From contig CAKMRJ010005634.1 in the NCBI GenBank assembly GCA_928212115.1, positions 183,728,927-183,792,926 on the forward strand: 64,000 nt of DNA, written 5' to 3'. Positions 1 through 10,005 of the stretch are shown here, piece after piece. Numbering within the stretch: the first letter of the stretch is position 1; every line of letters begins with the position of its first letter. Source of the stretch: Lactuca virosa (Eukaryota > Streptophyta > Magnoliopsida > Asterales > Asteraceae). A program made the translations under genes and the position numbers. The notes beneath the pieces were generated by a model. That model was given only the letters and a program-made list of their open reading frames with translations. It made no database searches and was not told the origin of the DNA.

Positions 1-597
1 TTTTCGGTTTCAGAATAAATATCGGTTAACGGACGCAATCCCCTTGGCCCAATCTCACTAGAAGGGCTTTCCATATGGGGCGAGGTTGAAGAAAACGGGG
101 CTGAGACAGGAGTATGTGGAGCTGGTTCAGGCTCGTCAAATTCAGCATATGGTTGTCCAACTTGGATAGCATCGATTCCTGGGCTGTTTGGTTGTTCCGG
201 ATTGATTTTGGGGTCATTTTGAGGTGTTTCGAGGTGTATTTGGGGTTGTGGTTCAATTATGGTAAAGGTCTTAGGAGTCGCCATCTCTTCTTCTTTGTTT
301 TTGTACCAATTCCATTCTTCTTTTTTGTCAAAAACAACATCGTGACTAACTCGCAACTTTCGGTCTTGCGGATCAAACAAACGGTTGCCTTTAGTTCCAT
401 CTTCCACACCTAAATACACCATCTTCTTACTTCGATCATCAAGCTTCTTCAAGTGACCACCTACAAGTTTAGCAAAAGCAACACAACCAAAAACTTTTAG
501 ATGTTCAAGGTTGGGCTTTTTGCCAAACCATGTTTCATAAGGCGTCTTGTCGGGAAGTACTTTTGTTGGCAGGCGGTTGAGAAGATAAACTGCATGT
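1..597 (-). pseudogene. Copia integrase C-terminal region and start of the spacer to RT
   Basis: Downstream of the integrase core the reading continues in another frame, so a frameshift lies near 600-605. Recognisable Copia landmarks follow: an RLP(T)K-containing stretch, a KPxLxHLKVFGC-type motif, a YLG/DGTKG-type segment, then a proline-rich acidic linker with two stops near the window start. These are typical of the integrase C-terminus before the RT domain. RT itself is outside the window. Confidence 0.7.
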
Positions 598-1353
598 CTA
601 ACCGCTTCTCCCCCAAAACTCTCCCGGAACATTTCTACCTTTGAGCAGACTTCTTGCCATGTCCATAACGGTCCGATTTCGCCTTTCTACAACTCCGTTC
701 TGTTGAGGCGAATATGGTGTCGTAAGATGCCTTTGAATACCATTTTCTTCACAAAATAATGAGAATTCTTTTGAAGTGAACTCTCCCCCTCGGTCCGTTC
801 GAAGTGTCTTTATTTGATAACCCGAATTCTTTTCAACCATCAACTTGAACCGTTTGAAAGCGCTCAAGGCTTGAGACTTCTCCGATAGCATGTAAACCCA
901 CATCCACCGGCTAAAATCGTCTACTAAAAGGAGAAAATATTTACTCCCTCCAACAGACGTAGGTGTGATCGGACCACATAAGTCCGCATGAACAAGTTGT
1001 AGAGGTTTTTGAGCTCGAAAAACTGCATGATCCGGGAAAGGAATTCGGGTTTGTTTGGAAAGAACGCACCCTTCACATACTTGGTTTGGGTGCTCAATCT
1101 TTGGGACTCCGATTGCCATATTCTTTTCGGACAACTTCTTTAAGGCGAGAAAGTTAACATGACCGAGTCTAGAATGCCATATCCAAGCTGGTTCGTCTTT
1201 TGTTGCTAAAAGACAAGTCGGTCTACCGGTCCTTAAAGGAGTTTTATATAACCGGTTTGGGGATCGTTTAACTCTCAAAAGTAGAGTTTTGTTTCTGTCA
1301 AACAATGTCAGATCCGACCCATCCATTATGACCCGACTCCCTTCCTCTGTCAT
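598..1353 (-). pseudogene. Copia GAG-pre-integrase and integrase catalytic core
   Basis: A 251-codon open frame. The pre-integrase zinc-binding module (WHSRLGHVN with downstream CEGC) is near residues 58-100. The rve core follows, with HADLCGP, DDFSRWMWVY, LRTDRGGEF and PQQNGVVERRNRT. These hold the expected D, D and E catalytic residues of the DDE integrase. The N-terminal methionine lies at the 3' end of the protease and is not a true protein start, because Copia encodes one polyprotein. The open frame ends at a frameshift just after the core. Confidence 0.9.
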
Positions 1354-1580
1354 TTGTCCAAGACTAATAATATTTTTTTTAGACTTGGAATGAAATATAC
1401 CTCATTAAGGAGTCTTTGGTCGCCATTTTTGCTATCGAATAAAATCGACCCTTTTCCCAAAATAGCGACGGTCGAACCATCCCCAAATTTCACATGGCCC
1501 GTAACGTGCTCATCTAGTTCCGAAACTTTGAGCGGTCTCCAGTCATGTGATTGCTAGCACCGTTGTCGAGATACCATACC
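1354..1580 (-). pseudogene. Copia aspartic protease, frameshifted
   Basis: Reading the minus strand from about 1575, a WYLDNGASNHMTG motif is visible, the Copia protease active site (D-x-G-A-S). It is followed by a FGDGS...GKGSI-type segment and a VYFIP motif. The frame changes twice: once about 15 codons after the active site and once just before the integrase ORF. The protease is therefore inactivated in this copy. Confidence 0.75.
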
Positions 1581-2656
1581 TCAGACTCGACTCGACTTTC
1601 TCCCCGATGCAAGAAGATTAACACAAATCTTCTCTCTTAGAGACACTTTTTTGTGTGCATATTCTTGTGAGGTTGCCATCATTAAAATAGGCTCTTCTTC
1701 GTTGGCTTGAGTGAGGTTTGCCTCCTCACCTCGATTCTTGTTTGGACACTCCGAAGCATAATGACCAAATTGTTCACAAGTAAAGCATTTGATTTTACTT
1801 TTATCCTTTCGAGAAGGATTATGGTCATTCCGATTTGTATTGTACTCGCGACCACCTCCTTGGCCACGTCCACGACCTCGGCCTCGTCCCCGGCCTCGGT
1901 TACCATGTCCTCCTCGTCCTCTTGAAGTGTTTGACGAGTTTCTCTCGCCAGTTTGCTTCGAACGAGATGCCCACTCGGCATGTGTAAGCAATAGAGAAGG
2001 TCCTTCTTCTTTTTCTCCATAGCTTCGAAGTCTCTCTTCATGGGTCTTAAGACGACCCACAACTTCTTCCACCGTCATATTCTTCAAATCTCCGAATTGC
2101 TCGATCGATGTTACGATTTGTATAAATCGTATCGGTACGGCTCGCAAAAACTTCTTCACAACCGTAATTTCTTCAATCTTTTCACCAGAGATCGAATACC
2201 GGTTACGATAGTATTCAATCTCATGGAAAAATCATCTACCGATTCACTGTCTTTCATCCGGATCACCTCGAAGTCACTTCTCAAGGTTTGAGCTTTAGCC
2301 TCCTTGACCCGATCGGCTCCCATGTGCATCATCTTGAGCGTTTCCCATGCTTCTTTAGCTGTGTCCTTCTCAGCTAACATCAGAAGTACGTCCTCTGGAA
2401 TTGCTTGATAAATAGCCGCAAGAGCCATCCGATCTTTACGTTCGTCCGTTTCTGCATTTTTAATTACATCCCATACTCCTTGTGCTTGTAAATTCACTCG
2501 CATTTTTATGGCCCACACCGCGTAGTTCATCTTCGTGAGCATTGGATAGTGTAACGTAACGCTACCGTACTTTTTCCCGGTCCTTTGAAAACTTTCAACT
2601 CCGGCTTGAGAAGATGACGAGGTTGGTGTAGTCATTCTTGGCATATACTTGGGCAT
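1581..2656 (-). pseudogene. Copia gag (UBN2-type) with CCHC zinc knuckle, frameshifted
   Basis: Two overlapping frames cover gag. The upstream part (to about 2156) has the UBN2/retrotran_gag features LNYAVW-like, GVWDVI and AKEAWETLKMMH. The downstream part has a basic G/R-rich tract and a zinc knuckle CFTCEQFGHYASEC (C-X2-C-X4-H-X4-C). The switch between frames near 2156-2160 is a frameshift. In-frame ATG codons at 2656, 2644 and 2635 are plausible starts; the frame is open further upstream but without ATG. The basic region is low complexity (RGRGRGRG), which is normal for these gags. Confidence 0.85.
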
Positions 2657-2685
2657 ACACGAGTAAGAATATTTTTTTTTTTGAA

Positions 2686-2870
2686 GTACGGGGACCAATA
2701 TGAACTTTTCAGAAGTTCAGGGGGCAAACAGAACTTTTACAGAAGTAAAACAGGGGCTAAATTGAAATTTTTCTGAAAAACGGGACCAAAATTGCAATTT
2801 TTCTGAAAAACAGGGGCTAAATTGCACTTTCCGGAAGAACAGGGGCTAAACTGTAATTTCCAGAACTTTG
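2686..2870 (-). repeat. Degenerate tandem repeat in Copia leader
   Basis: About six imperfect units of roughly 30-38 bp. Each carries an 'acaggggctaaattg' or 'gggaccaa' core followed by a T-rich, gaa-containing tail. They lie between the PBS and gag in the 5' untranslated leader. Confidence 0.7.
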
Positions 2871-3131
2871 GTCAGCTGCTGACGTCACTGCTACAGTGCT
2901 GCTACAGTACCGTCTTCTCCGGCGAACCCTGGTTTTTCCGGCGACTTTTCCGGCAGATTTGACCAACTTTGACCGGTGATTTGGAGGCCTTCCGGTGGTC
3001 AAAAAATTCAAAAAAAATATATTTTCGGAATCCTCAGAACGAGACCTTTCCAACGGTGTACTCCGAAATTGTTTTTGAGACAAAAAATTTCGACCAAAAA
3101 ACAGAGAATGCTTCCCCCGGAGCTTAACCAA
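2871..3131 (-). other. Copia leader between tandem repeat and PBS
   Basis: GC-richer leader with a repeated 'ccggcga/tccggcg' texture and no convincing ORF. It is probably the untranslated packaging and primer region of the Copia element; no specific signal was identified. Confidence 0.5.
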
Positions 3132-3143
3132 GCTCTGATACCA
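3132..3143 (-). other. Primer binding site, initiator tRNA-Met type
   Basis: The minus strand reads TGGTATCAGAGC, the standard plant Copia PBS. It lies 2 bp downstream of the LTR end. Confidence 0.92.
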
Positions 3144-3145
3144 CT

Positions 3146-3403
3146 TGTTGCGGTTGAAACACACTTTTATTCAGAACTAGAACAAAAGAGAAGAGCTTAC
3201 ACGCTCAATATTACAAGAAAAAGAAACAACCCTCTAATACTCACTCTAAGTATTACACAATACACTCTCTGTTTTGTGGTGTCTTACAACTGAGGTTAGA
3301 GCCTCTATTTATACTTAAACAAGCCTACAATTACTACTGCTACCATTTATTGTGTTCATTATGTGAACATACGAAGTTGCCATTTGAGTTCTTATTGTCA
3401 ACA
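3146..3403 (-). repeat. Copia 5' LTR (258 bp) with TATA box
   Basis: The LTR is bounded by TGTTG...CAACA, inferred from the PBS side and a matching inverted terminus. Inside, the minus strand has GTATAAATAG at 3305-3314, a good TATA box. The far LTR is outside the window, so the outer boundary is inferred from the terminal inverted repeat only. Confidence 0.75.
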
Positions 3404-4481
3404 AAGGAGGGATTCATTTGTCAACTAAAGAGGGTGGTACAGCTACTCATAGCAGGTTCACATCCAAGTAGGTTTACACTCACAGTCCAAGCCAGGAACG
3501 AAAGATGAAACAAAACTAAGATTTAGGGACTATTTGTGCGAAAACACAAACATCTGGAGGAGAAACATAACTTTTGGCATAAGGGAAGAAAGTTGTAATT
3601 TACTCAAGAAAAAAAATTGAACCATAAAAGACGTTTGTGTACCACCTTTCTAGTTGCTTGCACTGATATAGTAGGACAAAAGAAAAGACTTTGAAGTTTT
3701 CCATAGTTTAATTAGTAATAACTTTGTGGAAACTTTCATTCATGCATTTAACAACTCATAATTAGTCTCAGATGATTTTAGTGGAAAACGTGTTTCCATG
3801 AGTGTAGAAATAGTAAAAAATATAAGGGCTTTCCTATCACTTTCCCTCATTTGTATCAAACATTTTTTATTTCTAATTTATATCAAATGTTTAAGAATCT
3901 ATAACATTATCTATTTCATAATTCTATATCAAACTTTAAGGTACGTCAATCAAAATTTATACTAGGACAATTTTCAAACAGACAATGAAGTTTTTATTAA
4001 GCACTTATCAAAACAGAGTAATATTATTTACTATCATTCAAACGATTTAATCGGTACATAAAAAGCATTGTTTTATACAATATTTCCTTTAAACATAAAG
4101 AATTTAATTTCACAACACTACATTGAGACAAACACATGTGAAAAGAGGGCAACCTTCACCCTCTATTTTTCTCACTTTTCACATATATATTTTCTTTCAG
4201 ATTTTTCAATCCTGCCATTACATGATGATTATGACAAACAAAATACAAGACCAGCTAAAGGTCAAAGCACTATATACTAAATTATCTAAAAATATTACAG
4301 CAATAACCATTTGTTCTTTAAAATTCCTAATTGTTAAAATGTTAGAAAAAAATAATACTAAAACAAGTCATTTAATGTGTTTTTTAATTTTTATTTTCCA
4401 AACAAACTAAAAGTCCGTTCTCCTTATATCTGGTCAATATATTATCTTTGTCTCTATGAGTTGATTATTTATCTACTTTTA

Positions 4482-4512
<31 letters not shown>

Positions 4513-4605
4513 TTGAAATAATCCACTTATTTGTTGAATGTTAAACAGATACATGGTCTATATAATCACTTCCACAAACAATTAAAATCATTAAACCCTT
4601 TTTTC
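3404..4605. other. AT-rich intergenic region upstream of the RLP gene
   Basis: No coding region recognised. AT-rich, with many short ORFs of no apparent meaning. It ends with a 30-base cytosine run (4483-4512) and about 90 bp of sequence before the RLP start. The promoter of the RLP must be here, but no single TATA box stands out among many AT stretches. Confidence 0.6.
4483..4512 (+). repeat. Homopolymer C30 tract
   Basis: Thirty consecutive cytosines, ending 93 bp upstream of the RLP ATG. Long C runs are unusual in AT-rich plant DNA and are prone to length change and sequencing error. Confidence 0.95.
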
Positions 4606-7530
4606 ATGGCTCCATTCTTGAAGCTCTTCCCCTTATTTCAAACAATTTCACTTGTATATGTATTGCTCACAGTCACATGCGCTGGATCATCAATAAACAA
4701 TGATGAGGAATGCTCAGCCTTGGTTCAGTTTAAGCAAAGCATAATTCATCAAGATGATGCGATTTGCACTACTAGTTGGTTTCAAACGTTTCACACTTGG
4801 AAGCCTACAGGCAATGCATCAGATACTAGTTTTGATTGTTGTTCGTGGTATGGGGTGGAGTGCAGCAACGATGATACGTACAGTCATGTGATCAGCGTTG
4901 ACTTGAGTGAAAACTTTCTTTGTGGGCATATCAACTCTAGCAGCACCCTCTTCAGCCTTCTTCATCTTCAGAGCCTCAACCTTGCCATGAACAACTTTCG
5001 TGGATCTCAAATCCCATCTGAGATTGCTCATCTAAAGCAATTAAGAAGCCTTAATCTCTCTTATTCTGGGTTTAGAGGCCAAATCCCAATTGAAATTTCA
5101 CAATTGATCCAATTGTATTCTTTAGATCTGTCAATGAATCCACTAAAGCTTCACAGTCCTAGCCTCCATAACCTAGTGCAAAACTTAACCCTACTCGAAA
5201 AACTCGATCTCTCAGAGGTTGACATTAGTTCTTCTGTACCTCATTTCTTGGCCAACTTTTCTTCTTTGAGGTCAATCCGGCTACATAATTGTTCGCTTCG
5301 GAATGAATTTCCAGCCATACTTGAGCTACCAAAATTGAAATTTCTGAGTGTGGCATACAATACTAACCTCACTGGTTCCCTTCCCGAATTTCGTAACAAT
5401 AGCTTACTTGAACATGTGGATCTAGGTTACACAAGTTTTTTTGGGATTGTGCCTGAATCCATAAGCAACCTAAACCATTTGGGAGTTTTGCGCCTTTCAG
5501 GATGCGGTTTCTCAGGACAAATTCCGAGTTCACTCTCTAACCTGACACAACTCACTGGCTTGGGTCTTGCCAACAATAAGTTCACAGGCTTTGTTCCTCC
5601 ATTGGTAAGTCTTTTGAAACTCAATGTTTTGGAGCTTAGTGGCAACAGATTTGAGAAGGAACGCTTTCCGAATTGGCTTGGCAAGCTGACTAAACTTAAT
5701 GAACTGTATGCACATGATATGAACATAAATGGTGAAATCCCACCCTTTCTTGCAAACCTAACCAAACTTTGTGTTGTCCTAATGGGAAATAATTTGCTTA
5801 CCGGTCATATACCATCCTCATATTTCAACCTCACCCAACTAAGAAAGTTGAGCCTTGAAGAAAATCAATTGCAAGGGACAGTTTCAAGCTCATTTTCCAA
5901 CTTCAAAAGTCTTCAAGATCTTCGCCTACAGTCAAACGATCTCAATGGAAGAGTAGACTTAGACATGCTTCTAGAACTCAAGAAACTTCAAGTTTTCGCG
6001 TTAGGTTATAACAGGATATTGTTAGTAACCACCGATAATTACACCAATAATACCTTACCAGAATTGGAACACTTAGACCTGACATCATGCAACTTGAAGA
6101 AATTTCCTGCCTTTCTGCAGTTCCAAGATAAAATGACTCACTTGCTTCTTGGCGACAACAAAATGTATGGCCTGGTACCGGTGTGGATCTGGAACAACAG
6201 CCAAGAAACATTACAAGTTATTGACCTTTCATACAACTTCATCACCGGATTGGATCAGCATCCTAATTTCCTACCATGGAAACATTTAGAAGCGTTTTTC
6301 ATCGGGAATAATCAGGTACGACAGCTACCAATTCCACCACAGACCACAGTTGTTTATGACATCTCAAATAACAATTTGACAAGAGAAATACCACCATTCA
6401 TATGTGAACTAAAATCTCTTCAAGTGTTAGATTTGTCTTCTAACAACATGAGTGGAATTCTTCCTTCATGTTTCAGTAGCTTACGCAATTCATTAATGGT
6501 TTTGAATCTGAGACGAAATAGTTTTCATGGCATAATCATGCATGCGTTCATGCATCAATGCCGGTTGGAAAGTATTGATTTGAGTGAAAATGGATTTGTG
6601 GGTCAGCTGCCCAAATCATTAAAAAGGTGTACTAATTTAGAGGTCCTCTCTCTTGGTGATAACTCTTTTGATGATGTCTTCCCTTATTGGCTGGGAACTC
6701 TTGCCAAGCTGCAAGTTCTCATTTTGCGTTCCAACAAATTTTATGGTCCAATTCAAGGTTCAACAAACGTTTCCACACAATTCCCAAAGTTGCGGATAAT
6801 AGATCTCTCTAACAACAATTTTAACGGTCAGTTGCACCAAAAGTACTTCCAAACATGGAATGCCATGAAATCCATTTATGTTGGGGAATCATTTGTTATG
6901 GAATCGGAGATACCCTCAGCCTCTGGAACATTCAATACAAAATCATCATACCCCATGACGCTGATACACAATGGTATAAGAACAGAATACGAACAAATTT
7001 TAACCATATTCACGGCTATTGATCTATCTTGTAACCATTTTAAAGGAGAAATCCCACAATCACTCCAAGATCTTCGAGGGCTTGAATCACTTAATCTTTC
7101 CAACAATCATTTTACTGGACATGTCTTTCCATCGCTGGGGTACCTAAAGAATCTTGAATCTTTAGATCTCTCCAGAAATGAACTATCTGGAGAAATTCCT
7201 CAACAGTTGGTAAAACTCAGCTTCCTATCCATTTTCAATGTGTCATTCAACCATCTTGAGGGGCGCATACCCCAAGGGCAACAATTTAATACATTCGAGA
7301 ATTCCTCCTATGAGGGGAATCCTGGATTGTGTGGAATACCTTTATCCAAGGAATGTCAAGATTCAAAGGCGTCAAGACTTCCACAATCTGAGTCTCTCCC
7401 CTCAAGTAAAAGAATTGATTGGACTATCATATCCTCTGGATTTGGAAGTGGGCTGGCTGTTGGGATGTTCATTGGAAACTTTCTACATACAAGATATAGT
7501 GATCGGTTCAGAAGAAATACAAATGGATAA
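4606..7530 (+). CDS. Leucine-rich-repeat receptor-like protein (RLP, Cf/Ve/RLP12 class)
   Basis: Predicted plasma-membrane receptor lacking a kinase, 974 aa, single exon, no stops. The start is the ATG at 4606; the frame is open upstream only through a TTG. In order: an N-terminal signal peptide (hydrophobic KLFPLFQTISLVYVLLTVT) and an LRRNT cap with a DCCSWYGVEC cysteine motif. A long series of extracytoplasmic LRRs (LxxLxLxxNxxxGxIP) follows, with many NxS/T glycosylation sites. A non-LRR island lies around 6860-6990, before the last LRR block (IDLSCNHFKGEIP onward). A C-terminal cap NPGLCGIPLSKEC comes next, then a single transmembrane helix with GxxxG spacing (GFGSGLAVGMFIG) and a short basic tail. 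Family knowledge: such RLPs recognise pathogen or developmental ligands and signal through SOBIR1/BAK1 kinases. No ligand or resistance specificity can be assigned from sequence. Confidence 0.95.
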   Translation: MAPFLKLFPLFQTISLVYVLLTVTCAGSSINNDEECSALVQFKQSIIHQDDAICTTSWFQTFHTWKPTGNASDTSFDCCSWYGVECSNDDTYSHVISVDLSENFLCGHINSSSTLFSLLHLQSLNLAMNNFRGSQIPSEIAHLKQLRSLNLSYSGFRGQIPIEISQLIQLYSLDLSMNPLKLHSPSLHNLVQNLTLLEKLDLSEVDISSSVPHFLANFSSLRSIRLHNCSLRNEFPAILELPKLKFLSVAYNTNLTGSLPEFRNNSLLEHVDLGYTSFFGIVPESISNLNHLGVLRLSGCGFSGQIPSSLSNLTQLTGLGLANNKFTGFVPPLVSLLKLNVLELSGNRFEKERFPNWLGKLTKLNELYAHDMNINGEIPPFLANLTKLCVVLMGNNLLTGHIPSSYFNLTQLRKLSLEENQLQGTVSSSFSNFKSLQDLRLQSNDLNGRVDLDMLLELKKLQVFALGYNRILLVTTDNYTNNTLPELEHLDLTSCNLKKFPAFLQFQDKMTHLLLGDNKMYGLVPVWIWNNSQETLQVIDLSYNFITGLDQHPNFLPWKHLEAFFIGNNQVRQLPIPPQTTVVYDISNNNLTREIPPFICELKSLQVLDLSSNNMSGILPSCFSSLRNSLMVLNLRRNSFHGIIMHAFMHQCRLESIDLSENGFVGQLPKSLKRCTNLEVLSLGDNSFDDVFPYWLGTLAKLQVLILRSNKFYGPIQGSTNVSTQFPKLRIIDLSNNNFNGQLHQKYFQTWNAMKSIYVGESFVMESEIPSASGTFNTKSSYPMTLIHNGIRTEYEQILTIFTAIDLSCNHFKGEIPQSLQDLRGLESLNLSNNHFTGHVFPSLGYLKNLESLDLSRNELSGEIPQQLVKLSFLSIFNVSFNHLEGRIPQGQQFNTFENSSYEGNPGLCGIPLSKECQDSKASRLPQSESLPSSKRIDWTIISSGFGSGLAVGMFIGNFLHTRYSDRFRRNTNG

Positions 7531-8205
7531 GACCACTTGGCAACAGGTGGAGAAATGAAGGTATCATAATTCTTTGAATAACATTACAATTTGGTACGAA
7601 TGTTTCGAGACAATAATTTGTTGTGGATGTGGTTTCAAAACCCTCAACGACTTTAAAATATAAAATGGATTTTATTTATTTACTTTGAAGTGATCATGAA
7701 AAGATAATTGTGAAATTAACTTGATACGTATATTTCTCAACATTGTTATGTTAAAAATTACTTTAAGTATTCAATCATTAATCCGAACATTAATTAAATT
7801 ACATATCAAGTCAAATATGCATTTTAGAAAAGCGGTATGATATAGTACATTTATCACAATATATAAAAAATGTTTTTTTTAAAGTGTAATGAAATAGTAC
7901 ATTATTTTGTATGTGTAATCAGTTTCATACTGATGCTTTTTGACATGCATATGGTATTGTGTATATATAGGAAACCGTGAACATACCATCTTAGCACCAT
8001 TATCAAGTGTCTTAGGAGGTGCCATAGCTTCAAGTTCGAAGGGGAATGAGAAGATGTAAAAGAACTTAAAGGATTTTAGTTTGTTTTACCATTAGTATGT
8101 GTATTTTAATGTTAAGATTGTGTTGCTATCAGTTGGATCTATTTGAGTTAGACTTTCCTTGTAAGATCGTTGATATTGATATATCATTCCGTGGGATTTC
8201 TGTTG
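7531..8205. other. 3' flank of RLP gene, AT-rich
   Basis: Contains the presumptive 3' UTR and polyadenylation region of the RLP and AT-rich spacer. No coding or RNA gene recognised. Confidence 0.5.
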
Positions 8206-8214
8206 GTTAAGTTT
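8206..8214 (+). repeat. MULE target-site duplication, left copy
   Basis: GTTAAGTTT immediately before the left TIR. The right copy at 15015-15023 reads TTTAAGTTT (8 of 9 identical). A 9-bp TSD is the MuDR/MULE hallmark. Confidence 0.8.
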
Positions 8215-8315
8215 GGGAAAATGACACATACGACCTATGAACTTTCTAGGGTTTACCTTTTTAGTCACTTAACTTTGTAAGTGGCTTTATGAGGGAACGA
8301 AGTGTGTTGCAACCT
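8215..8315 (+). repeat. MULE left terminal inverted repeat
   Basis: Reads GGGAAAATGACACATACGAC and continues with 'ctatgaactttctagggttt', 'agtcacttaactttgtaagtgg' and 'tatgagggaacgaa' blocks. These are all found inverted at 14925-15014, partly in a different order. Confidence 0.88.
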
Positions 8316-8572
8316 AGCACTTTAGTCCCTTTTACTTAATATACCCGGTAACCATGCCATACCATCCCAATTTGACACATCATCGATGACATGATGAAAT
8401 TGTACTTACGTCTTGGACCCAAACGATTTCGTTTTTGAATGTGAAACGTAGAGGCCACGTTCACACTGTTCGCCCCGCCTCCGTATAAAATGTGAAGGTT
8501 GTGCCCTAAAATGGCACAATTCGAAACCTGGTTACCCTAACTGCACCCTAAACATCAATACCAATCACAAAA

Positions 8573-8875
8573 ATGATGCCTTCACGATCATCTCCAAATC
8601 ACAATTGGTTACCCAACTATAGTCGACACATGGCTGAAAATGTGTCCAATGGAGTCACCAATGAAGACATGGCGTTCAATTTGCTACAAACACAGTTGGA
8701 GGTGTCGCTTGTGAGGGAAGAGATTGCAAACGACCTTCGTGAACTACGACGCAACATCACTAGAGACTTGGACGCCCTAAATCATGAAGTCGATGATATT
8801 AGGGCAGGTCAACTCGATCTATCTAACATGGTTGCGGATTTAAAGATGCATTTGTGTTCAAGTGCAACAAAGTGA
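8573..8875 (+). CDS. Small coiled-coil ORF of the MULE, with a frameshifted transmembrane tail
   Basis: Intact 100-codon ORF with an ATG at 8573. Residues about 40-95 form a likely coiled coil with heptad-like leucines and isoleucines and many charged residues. Directly after the stop, in another frame (about 8873-8938), lies a hydrophobic segment with the core WVLGVFVVAIVGVLTYKF and then a stop. It looks like a lost C-terminal transmembrane anchor. From family knowledge, plant MULEs and related TE ORFs often carry a small coiled-coil plus transmembrane protein, sometimes with a GRF zinc finger; no zinc finger is visible here. Function unknown. Confidence 0.45.
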   Translation: MMPSRSSPNHNWLPNYSRHMAENVSNGVTNEDMAFNLLQTQLEVSLVREEIANDLRELRRNITRDLDALNHEVDDIRAGQLDLSNMVADLKMHLCSSATK

Positions 8876-10000
8876 AATGGGTTCTTGGAGTTTTTGTCGT
8901 TGCTATTGTGGGGGTGTTAACCTATAAGTTCTTAAAATGACAGAAGAACTTTAGGTTACACCATTTCTATCGTGGGTTTCTATTTTGTTTTGATGTGCAT
9001 CTGCTTTATTCTCCTTATTAGTAAGGCATTTTGTTCGTTATCTTTTGGTTTATGGTCGTAGTATTTGGTGGTCGTGCTTGGTGGTTTTGTGATCATGTTG
9101 TTGTGATGATCATTTTTTTGATGTTAATCACAGGTGATGGGTGTCGTATGTAGTAAGATGGTGGTACAAATCCTGTTTATCTTGTTTAATAGATGTAAAG
9201 ATGTAACCATGAATGAAATATTGGTTAAGTTAAAATGTTCTTGTTATAAATCTAAATGTGCATGTGTCGTGAAGTAATACCAATATTTTATGTTGATTTT
9301 CTTCCTGGGACCACATGACAAAGTCAAACTTTTTAAACCTTTAAAAGATGAACCCCAATGTTTGTGTGTGGGACATAGGACAAAAGAGAAGAATCTAATA
9401 CCCAGATTTGTCGTTGCCTGTAACCCAAAAATGGAAAACAATGGCAAAGTTCTTTTTTGTTGTCTTTCTGGTTGCCCACTTTCGATAATTGTCTGGAAGA
9501 AATGAAATGCCCCTAATGGATTAAGTCAAATAAAAAAGTAATGACTGAAATACCCCTAATGGGTTAAGTCACATAAAAAATACTAACTGTAATACCCTTG
9601 ATGAGTTTACTCAAATAACAAATAATGACAAAAATACCCCTATTTCTTTAACTATTTAAAATGACACTAAGACACCTAACGGGAGTGTAAGTAATTTAAC
9701 TTCTTTGATTGACTAAAATACCCCTACTTTAATAATTACTTGAAATAACATACACCTATTGGATTAATTCATTCGAATGACTATAGTACCCCTGAACTAA
9801 CATTAACATGACCTATTGAAATATTTGTAATGACTAAAGTACCCTGTACACACTAATATAAATAAGATCATACATATTATAAATACATACACGAATCCAA
9901 ATATCAAATGTTACGATTATTACAACATACATGAACATAACAAACATAAATTACCTTGTCCAATCCACGTAACATACACACAATTAAAACTGTAATTAAT
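8876..10000. other. MULE interior without recognised gene
   Basis: Non-coding interior of the MULE between the small ORF and the nested LTR. It holds the residual transmembrane reading (8873-8938), AT-rich spacer and the degenerate tandem repeat at 9505-9850. No further gene recognised. Confidence 0.5.
9505..9850 (+). repeat. Degenerate tandem repeat (about 50-65 bp units) in MULE
   Basis: Six to seven imperfect units, each with a core like 'aatgactgaaatacccct' followed by 'aatgg(a/g)ttaagtca' and an A-rich tail. Divergence between units is high, so the array is old. Confidence 0.7.
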
Positions 10001-10005
10001 CTTAC
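10001..10005 (+). repeat. TSD of solo LTR (CTTAC), left
   Basis: CTTAC at 10001-10005 is repeated exactly at 11765-11769 on the other side of the solo LTR. Confidence 0.9.

Larger units (their letters stand above)
1..3403 (-). mobile_element. Copia (Ty1/copia) LTR retrotransposon, 5' part, truncated by window edge
   Basis: On the minus strand the order is LTR (3146-3403), PBS, leader, gag, protease and integrase, which is the Copia order. The element runs off the window at position 1, so reverse transcriptase, RNase H and the 3' LTR are not seen. The coding region has several frameshifts, so this copy is probably not autonomous. The family is supported by the UBN2-type gag, a CCHC zinc knuckle, a DNGAS protease motif and a GAG-pre-integrase/rve pair. 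Confidence 0.93.

Noticed and set aside
4531..4605. 25-codon N-terminal extension of the RLP
   Set aside because: The frame opens with TTG, and the residues before the ATG at 4606 do not form a signal peptide; the ATG at 4606 gives a normal signal sequence.
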